A stretch of 64,000 nucleotides of DNA from Dreissena polymorpha (GCF_020536995.1 NC_068360.1:85402840-85466839), one strand, 5' to 3'; positions 1-11,829 are shown, counted from the first letter of the stretch. Notes: generated by a model not told the origin, from the letters alone. Program-made: numbers and translations.

Positions 1-301
1 AATTTAATTGTAGGCGTATGGTCTTTATTAGCATAAATCTCTCAGTTTTTGTGTTTATGTGTAGTTACTTTCCTTTGCTTGACAAATGCTTTGCCATTTA
101 TGCCATGTATGCCATTATGCACTTTTGTATTAATGCTTGTCTTAACCATGTTTAAATTATCTTACTGTCTCTCTTAACAGCTTCTTTTTAATATGTTATT
201 ATTGTACATTTGTTAAAAATGTCGGTTCAAAAGCTAAGTATAGCTTATGTTATGTACTCTTGCCGACTTAAAATAAATTTTACTTGACTTGACTTGACTT
301 T
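1..301 (+). repeat. 3' end of a non-LTR retrotransposon (LINE-like)
   Basis: The segment ends in AAATAAATTTT followed by three or four copies of ACTTG. Short tandem repeats at the 3' end are typical of CR1/L2/RTE-type LINEs, which lack a poly(A) tail. No reverse transcriptase reading frame is visible, so only the 3' untranslated end would be present, and the upstream part lies outside the window. The family assignment is an inference from the tail alone. Confidence 0.45.
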
Positions 302-524
302 TATGCGATGCATCAATAAATGAGCCAATACTACTTTCGAGGTGGCGCTTAGGACAGGATGTTTTGAAAAACCACGGGCAATTCTACAGTGTAGGTAAGA
401 TTTATATGGGTTTCTTTTAAACATATTTCGCATCATTTTTTAAAAATAATGCGATTCAGCGAAGACACAATCATCCACAAATGTACAAAAACATAAAATC
501 ACAACCCATTTGAAAACGTTGGGA

Positions 525-580
525 CCACAGGTGGTTAGCGTGTGGCTATGATATTAATTAGTGAAAACATCATTTTGAGT

Positions 581-617
<37 letters not shown>

Positions 618-831
618 CAAGGTATGCAACTCAATCAGCCCAAAACGGGGTGCATCGCTTTGAACAGCCATATCTTCATCAATTGTGCAGCAATTTTCAC
701 GATCTCGGTCTTATTCAACGCAGAAATGAATTTCCTTTCTGGAAATGTATATGTCTTGCAATATTTTTACAAATGCTGGGTCAACTTTTAAGAAAAGTTA
801 CTAATCATAGCCACACGCTAACCACCTGTGG
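525..831. mobile_element. 307-bp MITE with 28-bp perfect terminal inverted repeats
   Basis: Positions 525-552 (starting CCACAGGTGGTTAGCG) are the exact reverse complement of 804-831. The element is flanked by the 6-bp direct repeat TTGGGA (519-524 and 832-837). The corresponding place in the right arm of the surrounding inverted repeat (near 1970) lacks it, which is an empty site and confirms the insertion. The family is not identified. It carries an AT microsatellite in its body. Confidence 0.8.
583..616. repeat. (AT)n microsatellite
   Basis: A run of about 17 AT dinucleotides inside the 525-831 MITE. Confidence 0.95.
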
Positions 832-2339
832 TTGGGACTTTATAAGTTTGTCATGGGGGAGTTTTTGAAAGCAAATCGATGTTCTTTGCCTGTGTGACGA
901 GCAAATTTCCAACCAATGAAATCGATCGCGAACGACATCAAACCATGGCCTTGAAAATGTACAAATTGTTACATGCACACAAAAAATGGCAATTTGTCTA
1001 TCTAATAGATAATTTTGTATTTTTCTAAACGAGATGGAGCCAATGCCAAGGAAGTGGCGCCAATGCACATTTTAAGCTGTTTTAATTTTCTTTGCCGTTC
1101 GTACTTTTGTGTGTGGTATTCTAGGTTGAATATTCGATCTTTTTTCTTAATTCGATTAAAGTGAAATATAATCGAAAAAAAACTCAAGTCTATATAACTA
1201 TGATTAAACATGGATTGCAAAAAGATTTCTTTCATTTAAAATACTATAAAACTGGAAAGTAATGCGAGTATAATACAAAAAGTAACGTTTTAAGACCGAG
1301 CTATCCTAATTTTTTTGGAGATGTGAGGACATATTTTTGCCTAATTAAGTATCGTACATCTTTGCCTTTAAGTGAATTAAGCATTTCGATTAGATTTGTC
1401 CCCTTTTGATTATTTCGTGAATTATTTTACTGTATAAACGCATTTGTTGTAAAAGAAATATTTGAGAATGTTGAAAATTTTGATTTTGGATTTATTGAAT
1501 AATAAATATTTTGGGTTTATATCGTACATTATGTTTAGTTCAGGTTGCTGACATCTTAATTGAGCCAGTTACTTTATATTAATAAATTTACATCTTTTTG
1601 TTTAGAATGTGTACTTGTTCTGTATAGATTTAGGTTTACGTATATACAGGTTTGTTGAAAAATAAAAATAAATATGAAAAGGAAAATTATTTATCAAATG
1701 TGATGGTTCATATATCGTGCATTAGCACCACCTCCTGTCATTAGCGCCACCTCATTGGCATTGGCTATATCTCTTTTGGAAAGATGCAAAATAATCGATA
1801 CGATCCAGAAGAAGCCAATTTATTTGTGCATACAACAACTAGTTTAAGTTGAACACAATCGTTTGATGTCATTAGCGTATTAATCTGGTGGACATTTTCT
1901 CGTCACATAGGCAAAACACATCGATTTACTTTCAAAAAGTCTACAGTGGCACAACTGATAAAGGTCCCCACGTTTCCAAATGGGTTATGATTTTATGTTT
2001 CTGTACGTTTGTGAATAAATTAATTGTCGCTGAATCGCACTACATTTCCCGATTTTTCAAATACTGCGAAATATGTTGAAAACACATATAAAATCTACTC
2101 ATCCTGAAGAATTATCATTGAAATTTTAAAACAACCGGTACTAGGCGCCACTTCGGAAGAAGCATTGGCGCCTTTATGTATGCATCGCACAAAAGAGGTG
2201 GCGCCCGTGATTAACGACCGTGCAAATTATGTGACTTTTTGTCGAACCCGCTTACGGAAATCTCGATATAACAGTCACAGTGGTCGAGTGCATGTGTGTG
2301 CTTGCATAACGACGTCCAAGCTTGTCGGGACTGTACCTT

Positions 2340-3110
2340 CATCGTTCATTTTGCTATTTTAAAATAACTTAACAGAAATGCACAGCGTCATGAAAAGACG
2401 TGTCGCGTTTAAATCCGTCTCCCTACCTAAAACACAGGGTTACATATTGGTCAAAAGTTAAATTCGGGCATATATGTCTCTTCTGGAATGTAACTTTATC
2501 ATTCATCATACGATTAAAAAATAACTTACCATGTGGAAACGACGTGTACGCCCGTCTCCCTACCTCAAAATCAAGGTCGCACTTAGAGGTTAGATGTTAC
2601 ATTTTTTAAAGTATGTTTTCGGACTTTAACTTAGTCATTTATTACGTAATGTTTCAATTACTTACCTCAAATTACCTCCATGAGGAGACGACATAACGCG
2701 TGTAACACCCCACATCCTATCTCAAAGGTGAAAGTTATACTTTAAGATCAAATTTAAAATTTGGCCAAACATAATATAATGACTTTACCTTCATTATGCA
2801 TCATGCAATTTAAAAAGTATTCACCGCACATGTTCACCACGTGGAGAAGGCGTAGCATGTATGAAACCGTCTCCCTAGGTCAAAGGTCACGGTAATAATA
2901 TTGTGTCACAGGTCCGTTCCAAACTGTAATTTACATATCACATGTTCAATTTTGACAAGTTGAATTGTACATGGACTGTTACTTCCTTATTCATCATGCA
3001 CTTGTAAAAATGATTTACCAAAGAATGCTCACCATATGGAGAAGGCGTGTCCGCCATTGGGCAAATGTAAAGGTCAAACGTGCGCATAGTGCAAAATATG
3101 ATCGACATAT
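2340..3110. repeat. Degenerate tandem array, about five units of roughly 130-190 bp
   Basis: The same word order recurs: a CATTCATCATNC-like stretch, AAAAATAACTTACC-like, ATGTGGA(A/G)(A/G)(A/C)GACGTGT, CCGTCTCCCTACCTC, then AAGGTCA-type words. Units are well diverged and of unequal length. Several units carry AGGTCA or close variants (for example near 2571, 2724, 2884 and 3070), which resemble nuclear-receptor half-sites. I see no coding potential. This type of array is one I recall from mollusc genomes; that is memory, not a search result. Confidence 0.65.
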
Positions 3111-3189
3111 TGCCGACGGGCCTCTAACTAGTTTTGATGATAATTGTTGTGGCAATCAACACCTTTTTTCGTATCTTCTATTTTTATAG

Positions 3190-4980
3190 ACATAGAAATG
3201 GTGCTTGAACGCTCGTGGGCACGACCACCGCGGTTGCCAAGTCAACTGGAGTGACACTGTGACTGGAAACAAGTTTATTACGTATGAATGCTGAAATACA
3301 CTCTTGGTTCTCATAAACTGTTACAATTGGGTCTCATACTATCGGTTACATGTAAAAAACAACAACAAATGATGGGATTACAAAAAAATACATGAAACAA
3401 TCTATTTAATGTATACATGGCAGAAATTAATTCTATGCATATTGGTCATTGAATAAGAAATGATCGCTCTCCTAGATTACTCTATTATTTTAGCAGCGAA
3501 TTTCATGACTGCAGTACTTACAGGTAGCAATGTGTTTATGTAGACTGTCTAACGGAATAGTAGTTGATGAATGCCTCTTCTATTCTGCTATTGGTTATGA
3601 AGAGACCCACCCAATGTAAGTGGTGTAATGCTCGAAGTATTCGTGGATATACGCATTTTTCATGTTGTAAAATAAAATACTATTGTGGTTTTTGTGTCAA
3701 ATGCAAGAGATTCCCACCGCTTTGTGAGATAAGCTTTTAAATTATTATCTGTTGTGTCGTAGCATTCCTCGTAGCGTCATGTCGAATGTTGTCAGATGAT
3801 ATTTTTCGGATAGAATTGTACTCAGTGCAATTATGAAATAAATATTAGCGTATTCAAAATTGAAGTATAAAATCAAAATTATATAGTTTGAAATGACTAC
3901 GTTTTTTTCCCTTCAATTTAAGTGTTCTCATTTAATAACATTTCTAGCATTTTTCTTTATTTAAAATAATAATTGTATTTTTTAAATAAAATACCTACGT
4001 GCTCGTGTAAAGGAGCTTCTTTGATTGCGGTATTATTGTTTGGGCTGGGTTTTTTCTTGTGCAGTTTTAGACACCATCAAAGATTTCGATTTACTATAGT
4101 TCATTCACAAGCCTTTGCGATGCCACGATTGAGATTGTTCGTGGGTTTTATTAAGATAAACATTTCTATCCGTGATGTAGGCCCTCTTAATGAATACGTA
4201 CGAATTTTGGAAGTGAACAAATACAAAAACACGCATGTTTTATATGCCAATCTATTGTTAAATGTGTATTCTTGGACATAGCAACGAAAACTGCATTTAA
4301 ATCGGCATTGTCTTGACAAAATACTGGCTAGACTTAGCTCCCTTTAGTAATCTTTATCATGTACAATGGTTCTCATAGTATCGGCCCTTCTGATTGGTTG
4401 CTAAGATTTGTTACTATGTGCATGTGCTTGTTCCAACAATAGTATCTTAATGGAAAAACGACACTCTTGCTCATGTTAATCTTAAAATATTTTTACATTT
4501 TATTCACAAATAAGCGGCATATAAAACATTTGATACAGCTACTATTAATCCATAAACAAACTACTTGTAACATGATTGTGTGTTAAGTTATATAAAAATC
4601 ACAACACCACCCATAAACATGACCAACTTACCAATGGACACCGGAAATCATGAGAATGATCGTCTTAATAGTCATGGATAACCATCAAATAAACTACAAC
4701 TTCTAAAAATTGAAAAAACATAAATCAATCTGATAGTGTTGTTTTATTATAAAATGACATTGATTAAAACACACACCAAATAAGGACCCTTAACGGACCT
4801 CGTTGTAGCAACAGCGGAGCTGATGTTCCACTGTGAAAACAACCGTGTAAAAAACTCGTTGTAGACGGTAAGAAAATTATAATCACCACATTTTTTTAAA
4901 ATAAATACAAATTAATAAATTTTACTTTTTACTTCTTTAACAATAAAATGAGTTTAACACGAAATGCACTAAGAATGATG
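3190..4980. other. AT-rich stretch, no gene recognised
   Basis: Only short reading frames occur, overlapping on both strands around 3973-4319, with no recognisable domain, signal or splice structure. No clear repeat structure was found by eye. Confidence 0.5.
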
Positions 4981-4989
4981 TAGCCTAAC

Positions 4990-6040
4990 CATCAGCAGCA
5001 ATTTTAAAGTACACAAAGATCAACAATTTAGTTAGAAAACATAAAATAAGCAAGAAACAGTTTTATGATTTAGGGATGCAGACCGAACTGTGTTGATCAG
5101 ATGCATTTAAAAGTATTCATCTAAAACTAGAAATCTATGAACTATGCATGATTGGATTATTTTGCAAGTAACATTTTGTAAATAAAAAAACCCATAGTTT
5201 TTATTGATATATTAAAATGTATAAAGATATCTAAAATATGTCACATACACACATATTTCCAACAGACTAAACATAATCGAAAGTCATAGCATTATAGAAT
5301 ACAAATATTGCTTTAGACAGATATAATACAGCACGATAGCGCAATTAAAAATATAACTGCCAACACAATCTTAAGCAATTAATTTAATGGTCGTGAATGA
5401 GATTCTATAAAAGGCTTAACACGGCGACGCACACAATACAGTAAATATTAAATAATGCGTCACATGAGAGGAATCAAAATGTATTTTTTTTGTGAAACAT
5501 TATTAACGATACTTTTAGAAGTGTACTCTGCGAAAATTTAATTCTTATATTGCAAAGACGGCCTGAATGGACAAAAAGGCATACCATAAAAATGCTCTCA
5601 ACAAACATCGTATAAAATACAAATGCGGCTTTTTCTTAAAGTAAATGAAGATAAACGATTAAGTGTGAAAACAAACGATTAGCAAGAAAATAATATGTGA
5701 TTGACGGAAGCCAGACCGAACTGTGTTGATCAAATGCATTAACAACTTAAAATAAGCAAGAAACAATTATATGATATAGAGAAGTCAGACCGAACTGTGT
5801 GACCAAATGCATTCAATAAAAAGAGATTCAATAAACTAGAAAACTATCAACTATGAATGATAACGTTCCTTTGCAAGTTATATTTTGTAAATAAATATCA
5901 TAGTTTCATTTTATTGAAATGTATACAGATATTTAAAATATACAACATACAGAAATATTTTCAACAGACTAAAAGTATTCGATAATCATAGAATTATAGA
6001 TTACAAATACTGCTATCGAAAGGTATATTACAGAAAAATA
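4990..6040. repeat. Diverged direct duplication, ~300-350 bp units
   Basis: About 4990-5340 matches about 5690-6040 in the same orientation. Shared landmarks are AGACCGAACTGTGT (about 5080, 5713 and 5789), ATAAGCAAGAAACA (about 5046 and 5752), TTTTGTAAATAAA, and CAACAGACTAAA. The AGACCGAACTGTGT block is present a third time, so the right unit has itself been partly duplicated. AT-rich and non-coding as far as can be seen. Confidence 0.7.
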
Positions 6041-6690
6041 TTACTAAGTGACTATTCGGTTAAATCTGGCTTTATGGCCATTAATTATTTAACTTAAAAT
6101 GATATATTTTCTAATATTGACAAGTAAGATGAATCGATAACTATGTACTTTATCATTAGTGCAGGTAAAATGACGGGAAAGTAAATTAGTTCTGTAAACA
6201 TTCTTGAACAATCAATGTATGGCAGTCAACCAGAACCCACGAAGCTACGGTTAACTTGCAGACGATACAAAGCCATGTCCATTGACATAACATAAAATGG
6301 ATATAACAACACATATAAAACGATGCTTTAAAATAACACACGTCTAATCATGTATTATGCAACCCTCGGACCAGATATCAGAATGCATAGATGTACATTC
6401 GCAAAAATCATAAAGCGGAAAATGGTCATGCAACCCATTTTAGCCATACCAAAAAAGTAATGAGCTATTTGTTCAACAAATTGTATTTCAGAAAGACTTT
6501 TAGCAAATCTGTCAAAGCGAATAACAATTTGGCCTTCTGAAACATATTGGGCTATCCGTCCGCACGTTCTCGATTCGACCATAACTCAAATGTTAATGTA
6601 TATATAGTGAAACTTTGTTATGAAACTTTGTAGTTCTATTGCAGAAAATATGCAAGACGAGTCATCTTACGCAGAATCACAATTTAGAAA
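6040..6690. other. Intergenic, no gene recognised
   Basis: Contains only a 75-codon minus-strand frame (6355-6582) without recognisable features. Confidence 0.45.
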
Positions 6691-6696
6691 ACGATC

Positions 6697-7064
6697 ATGA
6701 AATTTCGTGTGCACAACGAGGGTGATAAATCTGATGGTTCTCACAACGAGGATGATAAATCTGATGGTTCTCACAACGAGGATGATAACTCTGATAGTAC
6801 TCTTTTTAGTGTGCACAACGAGCATGATAAATCTGATGGTTCTCTTTTAGTGTGCACAACGAGGATGATAAATCTGATGGTTCTCTTTTTAGTGTGCACA
6901 ACGAGGGTGATAAATCTGATGGTTCTCTTTTTAGTGTGCACAACGAGGATGATAAATCTGATGGTTCTCTTTTTAGTGTGCACAACGAGGATGATAAATC
7001 TGATGGTTCTCTTTTTAGTGTGCACAACGAGGATGATAAATCTGATGGTTCTCTTTTTCGTTAA
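6697..7064. repeat. 42-bp minisatellite (14-codon acidic repeat if read on +)
   Basis: The first units are 30 bp; later units are 42 bp and nearly identical (GATGATAAATCTGATGGTTC core followed by TCTTTTTAGTGTGCACAACGAG). Read on the plus strand a unit gives HNEDDKSDGSLFSV; other frames and the minus strand are also open because 42 is divisible by three. One unit is one base short, which shifts the plus frame part-way through. No upstream exon or signal peptide is visible. A real protein is possible but unproven; a recently expanded non-coding minisatellite is the simpler reading. Confidence 0.9.
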
Positions 7065-7242
7065 ATTGTCAGGTGCGTTAAGGTCAACAATCTTAAAAAC
7101 ATTACCACTAACAAGAAGATACTCGAACAAGTTCACCTCAACAACCTTATGTTGATTTAACAAATATACAGATGCATTATTAGTTAACACTGCATACGAA
7201 ATAGAATGTATATACATTTAATTATATTAAACAGTTTTAGTT

Positions 7243-7558
7243 TCTTGTTTGTGTTTTAACACTACTTGACATTTTCTACCTTTTACTACGATCATGCTAA
7301 CGGCGAATATCAGAATATAATCTTATAAACGCAATATTCGACAGTGAATAAAGCTTGTGTTTATAGTATTTACAAACATATGTATCAGATAATGAGCGTA
7401 TCTTGTTTGTGTTTTAACACTACTTGACTTTTTCTACCTTTTACTACGATCATGCTAACGGCGAATATCCGAATTGTATTTTATAAATGCAATATTCGAC
7501 AGTAAATAAAGCTTGTGTTTATGGTATTTACAAACGTATCTATCAGAGAATGAGCGTA
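7243..7558. repeat. 158-bp tandem duplication (two copies)
   Basis: Both copies start TCTTGTTTGTGTTTTAACAC and run to GAGCGTAT, copy 1 at 7243 and copy 2 at 7401, with only a few differences. This indicates a fairly recent duplication. Confidence 0.9.
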
Positions 7559-7593
7559 TTTGTTAAAAGCAATTTTCAATAATATAAAGAGGT

Positions 7594-8439
7594 GGAACTC
7601 CAGCTGCTGGATCAGTATTGCATTCAAAATATACAATTTTGCGGTTCTTTATTTAAGGCAAGTGACCAATTGCAAAATCAGGACGAAAAGCACAATTCGA
7701 AACAGCATACAGACATAGAAGAATAAAGCTGGGGTCACCGCCCTGAAACGGTCAATGGATAGCACTGGGGGTTTAAACCAGTTTAAGAGCGCTCAACCTC
7801 ACACTTGGCCCAGCAATATTCATGATACACATAAGTGTAAATAAAATTTAACCTCGTAGCATTGCAACTCAAATTCAACAATAACAAGAAAATTGCCAAG
7901 CAATAAAAGTCCCCTACCTACGCAGGATCCACCATTTTCATCAATATTTGTAGTTTATTTGTTGCAAAAGCAAGCAGAATTCGTGACGTAAGAACTAAAT
8001 GAAATGACGTGCATAATCTCCATATTGCCATTCATCAATATTTCAAGTTTCATGAAAACATATAAAGAACTTTTAAAGTTATCGCAGGATTTAACATTTT
8101 CAGCAATATTTGTAGTCTATTTGTTGCCATAGCAACCAGAATTCTTGACGAAGGAACACAATGAAATGACGTGCATAATCTCCATATTGCCATCTGTCCA
8201 TGTTTCAAGTTTCATGAACAAATATGAAGAACTTTTAAAGTTATTACAGGATCCAGAAATGTGTGACAGACTGACAGACACACAGAGCGCAAACCGGTAG
8301 GGGACTAATAAACGCGAATTAGTACGCATTCGAATTTAATTACCATTTAATTAATCAATGGTAGGAAGAAGACCAGTGCAACAGAGTTACAACTTTTTGA
8401 GGAACGATGAAATGAAATTATGAACAAGTGTCAACTACA
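7594..8439. mobile_element. LTR of a broken Ty3/gypsy-type element (family A), left copy
   Basis: Homologous to 11,377-11,814. With ends TG...CA (TGGAACTCC to AACTACA) it has LTR form. A purine-rich tract (AAAAAGAAGGGA on the minus strand) adjoins the CA-side end once the later insertion at 8441 is removed, suggesting a minus-strand element of which mainly one LTR remains. A short DNA transposon (7908-8306) is inserted within it. A fossil. Confidence 0.6.
7908..8306. mobile_element. 399-bp non-autonomous DNA transposon with AGTCCCCTACC termini
   Basis: It begins AGTCCCCTACC and ends GGTAGGGGACT, flanked by direct repeats AATAAA (7902-7907 and 8307-8312). The body consists of two diverged tandem units of about 165 bp, each containing GCAGGAT, TTTGTAGT(T/C)TATTTGTTGC and ATGAAATGACGTGCATAATC. 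The sister LTR at 11,377-11,814 lacks it, giving an empty site. Superfamily not identified. Confidence 0.85.
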
Positions 8440-8440
8440 T

Positions 8441-9006
8441 GTAGTGGGGTAGGGGTTCAAATAACTAGAAACGCCGCCCAAGGTTCGATATTTATGTGAC
8501 TGTCCGAATGTATATCGGAATTCTCGTATATATATGTATTTAAACATATAACAGAACAAAGAAACATAAAAAAACACAATTAACACATTTCACAACCTTC
8601 CAAACATAAATACATTATTTCAAAATAATATTAAATTCATTTTCATTGCAGATAAGTAAATAAATGCAAATACAAATAACTTAAAACTCACCAGGTTGGT
8701 AAAATATAATAAAAGTTGCAATACAAGTTTGTCTTGCGACAGCTAGAGAGCAAAAAGAAGTATGGTCAGTAATTTTCTCTGAATTTCACAAAGGGTTTTG
8801 GAACTGACCAATAAGAATCTTGTTTCTTTGAATTCTCTCATTCTCACTGGACAAAACATATATGACATCCCGGTACATGGTTGGACGCACACAGGACAAG
8901 GGACTGAATCTCACAAGAGAAGCAAATGGACACTTAAAAGACAAGGGGCATAAACACTAGTACAGAGACATAGACACATGCAGTAACACATAGTGACCTA
9001 TCCTAC
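8441..9006 (-). repeat. LTR of family B, left (3') copy
   Basis: Nearly the same as 15,726-16,289 (shared text from GGGTAGGGGTT to GTGACCTATCCTAC). A purine-rich tract (GAAGAAGGGAGGGA on the minus strand) sits just to its right, as expected upstream of a 3' LTR. Small differences between the two LTRs indicate a moderately young insertion. Confidence 0.8.
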
Positions 9007-9542
9007 TCAGTCCCTCCCTTCTTCAAAATGTCTCCAGACATTTAAACTTTAAAATAACTGATTCCCAGAACAGGACGTTTTTTTGTAATTACCACCATTA
9101 CAACAATTACGATTTAATAGATGGCACGAACTTAGTGAAAGATAAATAGGGCAGGCCTAACTGAAAAACAACATCGAACCTCGAATAACACTTAACACAT
9201 AAATGATACACATAAGTACGCAGTACTATTATGAAAAACATAATAGTCAAAGGGGAGTAACTAATGTTAAACTTAAATGCAATCTTTATAAGAGTTGCCT
9301 CCCTTGTAACATGACCTTAATTCACAAAGAAAATGTAACAAATGAAAAGACAAAATTTAGAAAATGTTTAAAAATTATAAAAACTTTAATCTGATGCACA
9401 AACCGACAAAAGTTTATAACAACATAATATGGATTTCATACAATTCAGATGAACAATTCCCATATTAACTGGGCCTGGAATTACAGCAGTACGAGTGTTA
9501 GTATTCCTTCTCTGTGGAATCCTATATATTTGTACAACAGAA
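9007..9542 (-). other. 3' non-coding part of family B element
   Basis: Between the pol C-terminus and the left LTR. No gene recognised. Confidence 0.4.
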
Positions 9543-9785
9543 TCAGAAGCTACTGTCACTATCACTACCAGAATTTTGACTAGGCTTTGAATACGTTCTG
9601 ACCTTGCGGACAGTCTGTATTTCCTGTTCAGGTTCTGGATTGGAGACAAATGGTAGTAACATGTTCCTGTGCAGAGTTCGAAAATGTCCATTGCGGTTCT
9701 CTCTCTGTACTCTGTACACAGGCTGGCCTTCATATGAGATATCTAGAACAATGTAGGATTCTCTCTCCCATTTGTCAGCCAATTG
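9543..9785 (-). mobile_element. Fossil pol C-terminal part (post-integrase region)
   Basis: The minus-strand frame reads LADKWERESYIVLD, GQPVYRVQRENR and RTLHRNMLLPF, the pattern that follows integrase in metazoan Ty3/gypsy pol. A ~83-bp copy of its start is repeated in the same orientation at 11,237-11,320. Fossil part of family B. Confidence 0.75.
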
Positions 9786-11230
9786 GAGTTCCTTGCACTG
9801 AAATGGGCTATAACAGACAAATTTCATGACTTTTTGTATGCCACCACATTTACTGTTACAACTGACAGTAACCCTTTAACATATGTCATGTCAACAGCAA
9901 AGCTTGATGGTACCGGTCAGCGATGGGTCGCTGCTTTATCAATGTACAATTTTGACATTACCTACAAAGCTGGTAAACTCAATTCAGATTGCGATGGTCT
10001 TAGCCGGAGACCACAGTTGTTCCTTGATGCTATTTGTGAGTCTGTTTCTTTTCAGCTTCCAGCCGTAGAACGTCTGGCAGGTATGTCTGCTTCACAGATG
10101 GTTACTGTGGATGCAATACCTTCGGCTAGTATAGTAAACCAAATTGATTGGTCAAAAGAACAGTCAGGTGACCGTGACATTTCACAAGTCATTGACATGG
10201 TTCATAGTGGTACAAAACCTAAAGAGTTTAAGGATCTATCAGTCAGTGTCAAAACATTGATTAGAGATTTTGATCGCAATTCCATATTAGATGGTGAACA
10301 AGTCAGACAACTCGTGGTGCCATACTCGTATCGCTTAATAGCATGTTGAGGTGTGCATGATGATGTTGGCCAACCAGGGCGCGACATGTCTCTATGGCTT
10401 GCTCGACAGCGTTTTTATTGGCCAGGCATGGAACAGTGCATTAACAGCCATGTTTCTAACTGTAGGAGTTGTATTTGCAGGAAAACACCAATTGTTCCTT
10501 CTGCGAATCTTGTTCCAATAGAGACCTCCAGGCCAATGCAACTTGTTTGCATTGATTTTCTCAAAGTTGATCAATGTAAAGGTGGTTTTTAGGATGTGTT
10601 GGTTATAACGGACCATTTTACCCGTTATGCCAAGGAAATCCCTTGTCGAAATCAGAAGGCGACCACAACTGCCAAAGCCTTGTTTGATCATTTTATTGCC
10701 CAATATTTATTTCCTGAGAAACTCCATTCTGATCAAGGCAGACATTTTGAGAGTAAGATCATCAAAGAACTTTGCAACCTTGCAAATGTTCGGAAGACCC
10801 GGACCACACCTTTTCATCCCATGGGTAATCCATCAGCAGAGCGGTTTAACCGTACCTTGCTCCGCATGTTGGGTACTCTGTGTGATGAGAAGAAGTCAAA
10901 TTGGAAAGACTACATCTCTTCATTGGTAAAGGCATACAATGCTACAAAGAGCAACTCCACTGGGTATTCCCCACATTTCTTAATGTTCGGGTGGCACCCA
11001 AGATTACCGGTTGATGCATATCTTGGCACAACCCCAGGAAATGAAGGAGAGGCATGTCATTCTGCATACATTTCAAAATTGCAGGAACGCCTCAATTCGC
11101 ATACAGAGTTGCTGGTGATTGCGCCAAAAAGCGTGCAGCACAAAACAAAGCTCTGTATGACAGTAAAGTTAAACAGAATCAGATCTGCATTAATGATCTA
11201 GTACTTGTTAGACAAGTCAATCTGCAAGGC
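9783..11230 (+). mobile_element. Fossil RNase H-integrase block, opposite in orientation to the element around it
   Basis: The plus-strand frames give an RNase H end (TDSNPLTYVMSTAKLDGTGQ, then YKAGKLNSDCDGLSRRPQ), an integrase zinc-binding region (RFYWPGMEQ, then CRSC) and a core with DFLKVD, HSDQGRHFES and NPSAERFNR, all Ty3/gypsy signatures. It lies in plus orientation within a minus-strand element and is bounded by ~83-bp direct repeats (9703-9785 and 11,237-11,320). It is broken, with a few lesions. Either an internal inversion or a piece of another copy; not decided here. Confidence 0.8.
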
Positions 11231-11376
11231 AGACATCTCTCTGTACTCTGTACACAGGCTGGCCTTCATATGGGATATCTAGAACAATGTAGGGTTCTCT
11301 CTCCCATTTGTGAGCCAATTTATTTATGAATAAGGAGAGTTGCTTTCACGGATTGCTCCACATTCAATATAAAGAA

Positions 11377-11814
11377 GTGAAACTCCAGCTGCTGGAGCAG
11401 TATTGAATTTTCATTAAAAACAATTAGTTGGTCCTTTATTTAAGGCAAGTGACCGATTGCCCAAACAGTACAAAACAGCACAATACAGCACAATACAAAC
11501 CAACATAAACACAAAATATGAATAAAGCTGGGGTCACCGCCTTGGAACGGTCAATGCAAAGCATTGGGGGTTTAAACCTGGTTATAGAGCGCTCAACCTC
11601 ACACTTGGCCCAGCAATATTCATAATACATTCAAGTGTAAATAAAATTTAACGTAATAGCATTGTAACTCAAATTAAACAATAATAAAAGGGAATTAAAA
11701 CGCATTCAATTTAATTACTATTTAATTACTCAATTGCATTGAAGATACAAGAGTAACAGAATTACAACTTTTTGACGAACGATCAAATAAAACTATTAAC
11801 AATTGTCAACTACA
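11377..11814. mobile_element. LTR of family A, right copy (inside family B element)
   Basis: Homologous to 7594-8439 without the inserted transposon: TGAAACTCCAGCTGC to CAACTACA. Shared text includes TTTATTTAAGGCAAGTGACC and GGGGTCACCGCC. It abuts the start of the family B reverse transcriptase, with a purine tract AAAGAAGGAA between them on the minus strand, so a rearrangement or insertion junction lies here. Confidence 0.7.
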
Positions 11815-11829
11815 TTCCTTCTTTATAGA

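Larger units (their letters stand above)
300..2205. mobile_element. Large inverted-repeat (foldback-like) element
   Basis: The left arm (about 300-1070) matches the reverse complement of the right arm (about 1725-2205) over most of its length, with moderate divergence. Shared landmarks are GGTGGCGC near the outer ends, GATGCATC/GATGCATAC, AACATATTTCGCA, and the motif CAAATGGGTT. The central ~650 bp is not repeated. Motifs of the type TTAGCGCCACCTC recur in both arms. A separate MITE is inserted in the left arm. No transposase reading frame is seen, so this is a non-autonomous element or an old inverted duplication. Confidence 0.6.

Noticed and set aside
542-868. 108-codon frame with a YIYIYI run
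   Set aside because: It is the translation of the MITE and its AT microsatellite.
6697-7064. CRISPR-like regular array
   Set aside because: Units are directly adjacent with no unique spacers, and the genome is eukaryotic; it is a minisatellite.
8117-8329. 70-codon minus-strand frame
   Set aside because: Lies across the AGTCCCCTACC element and its flank; non-coding repeat.
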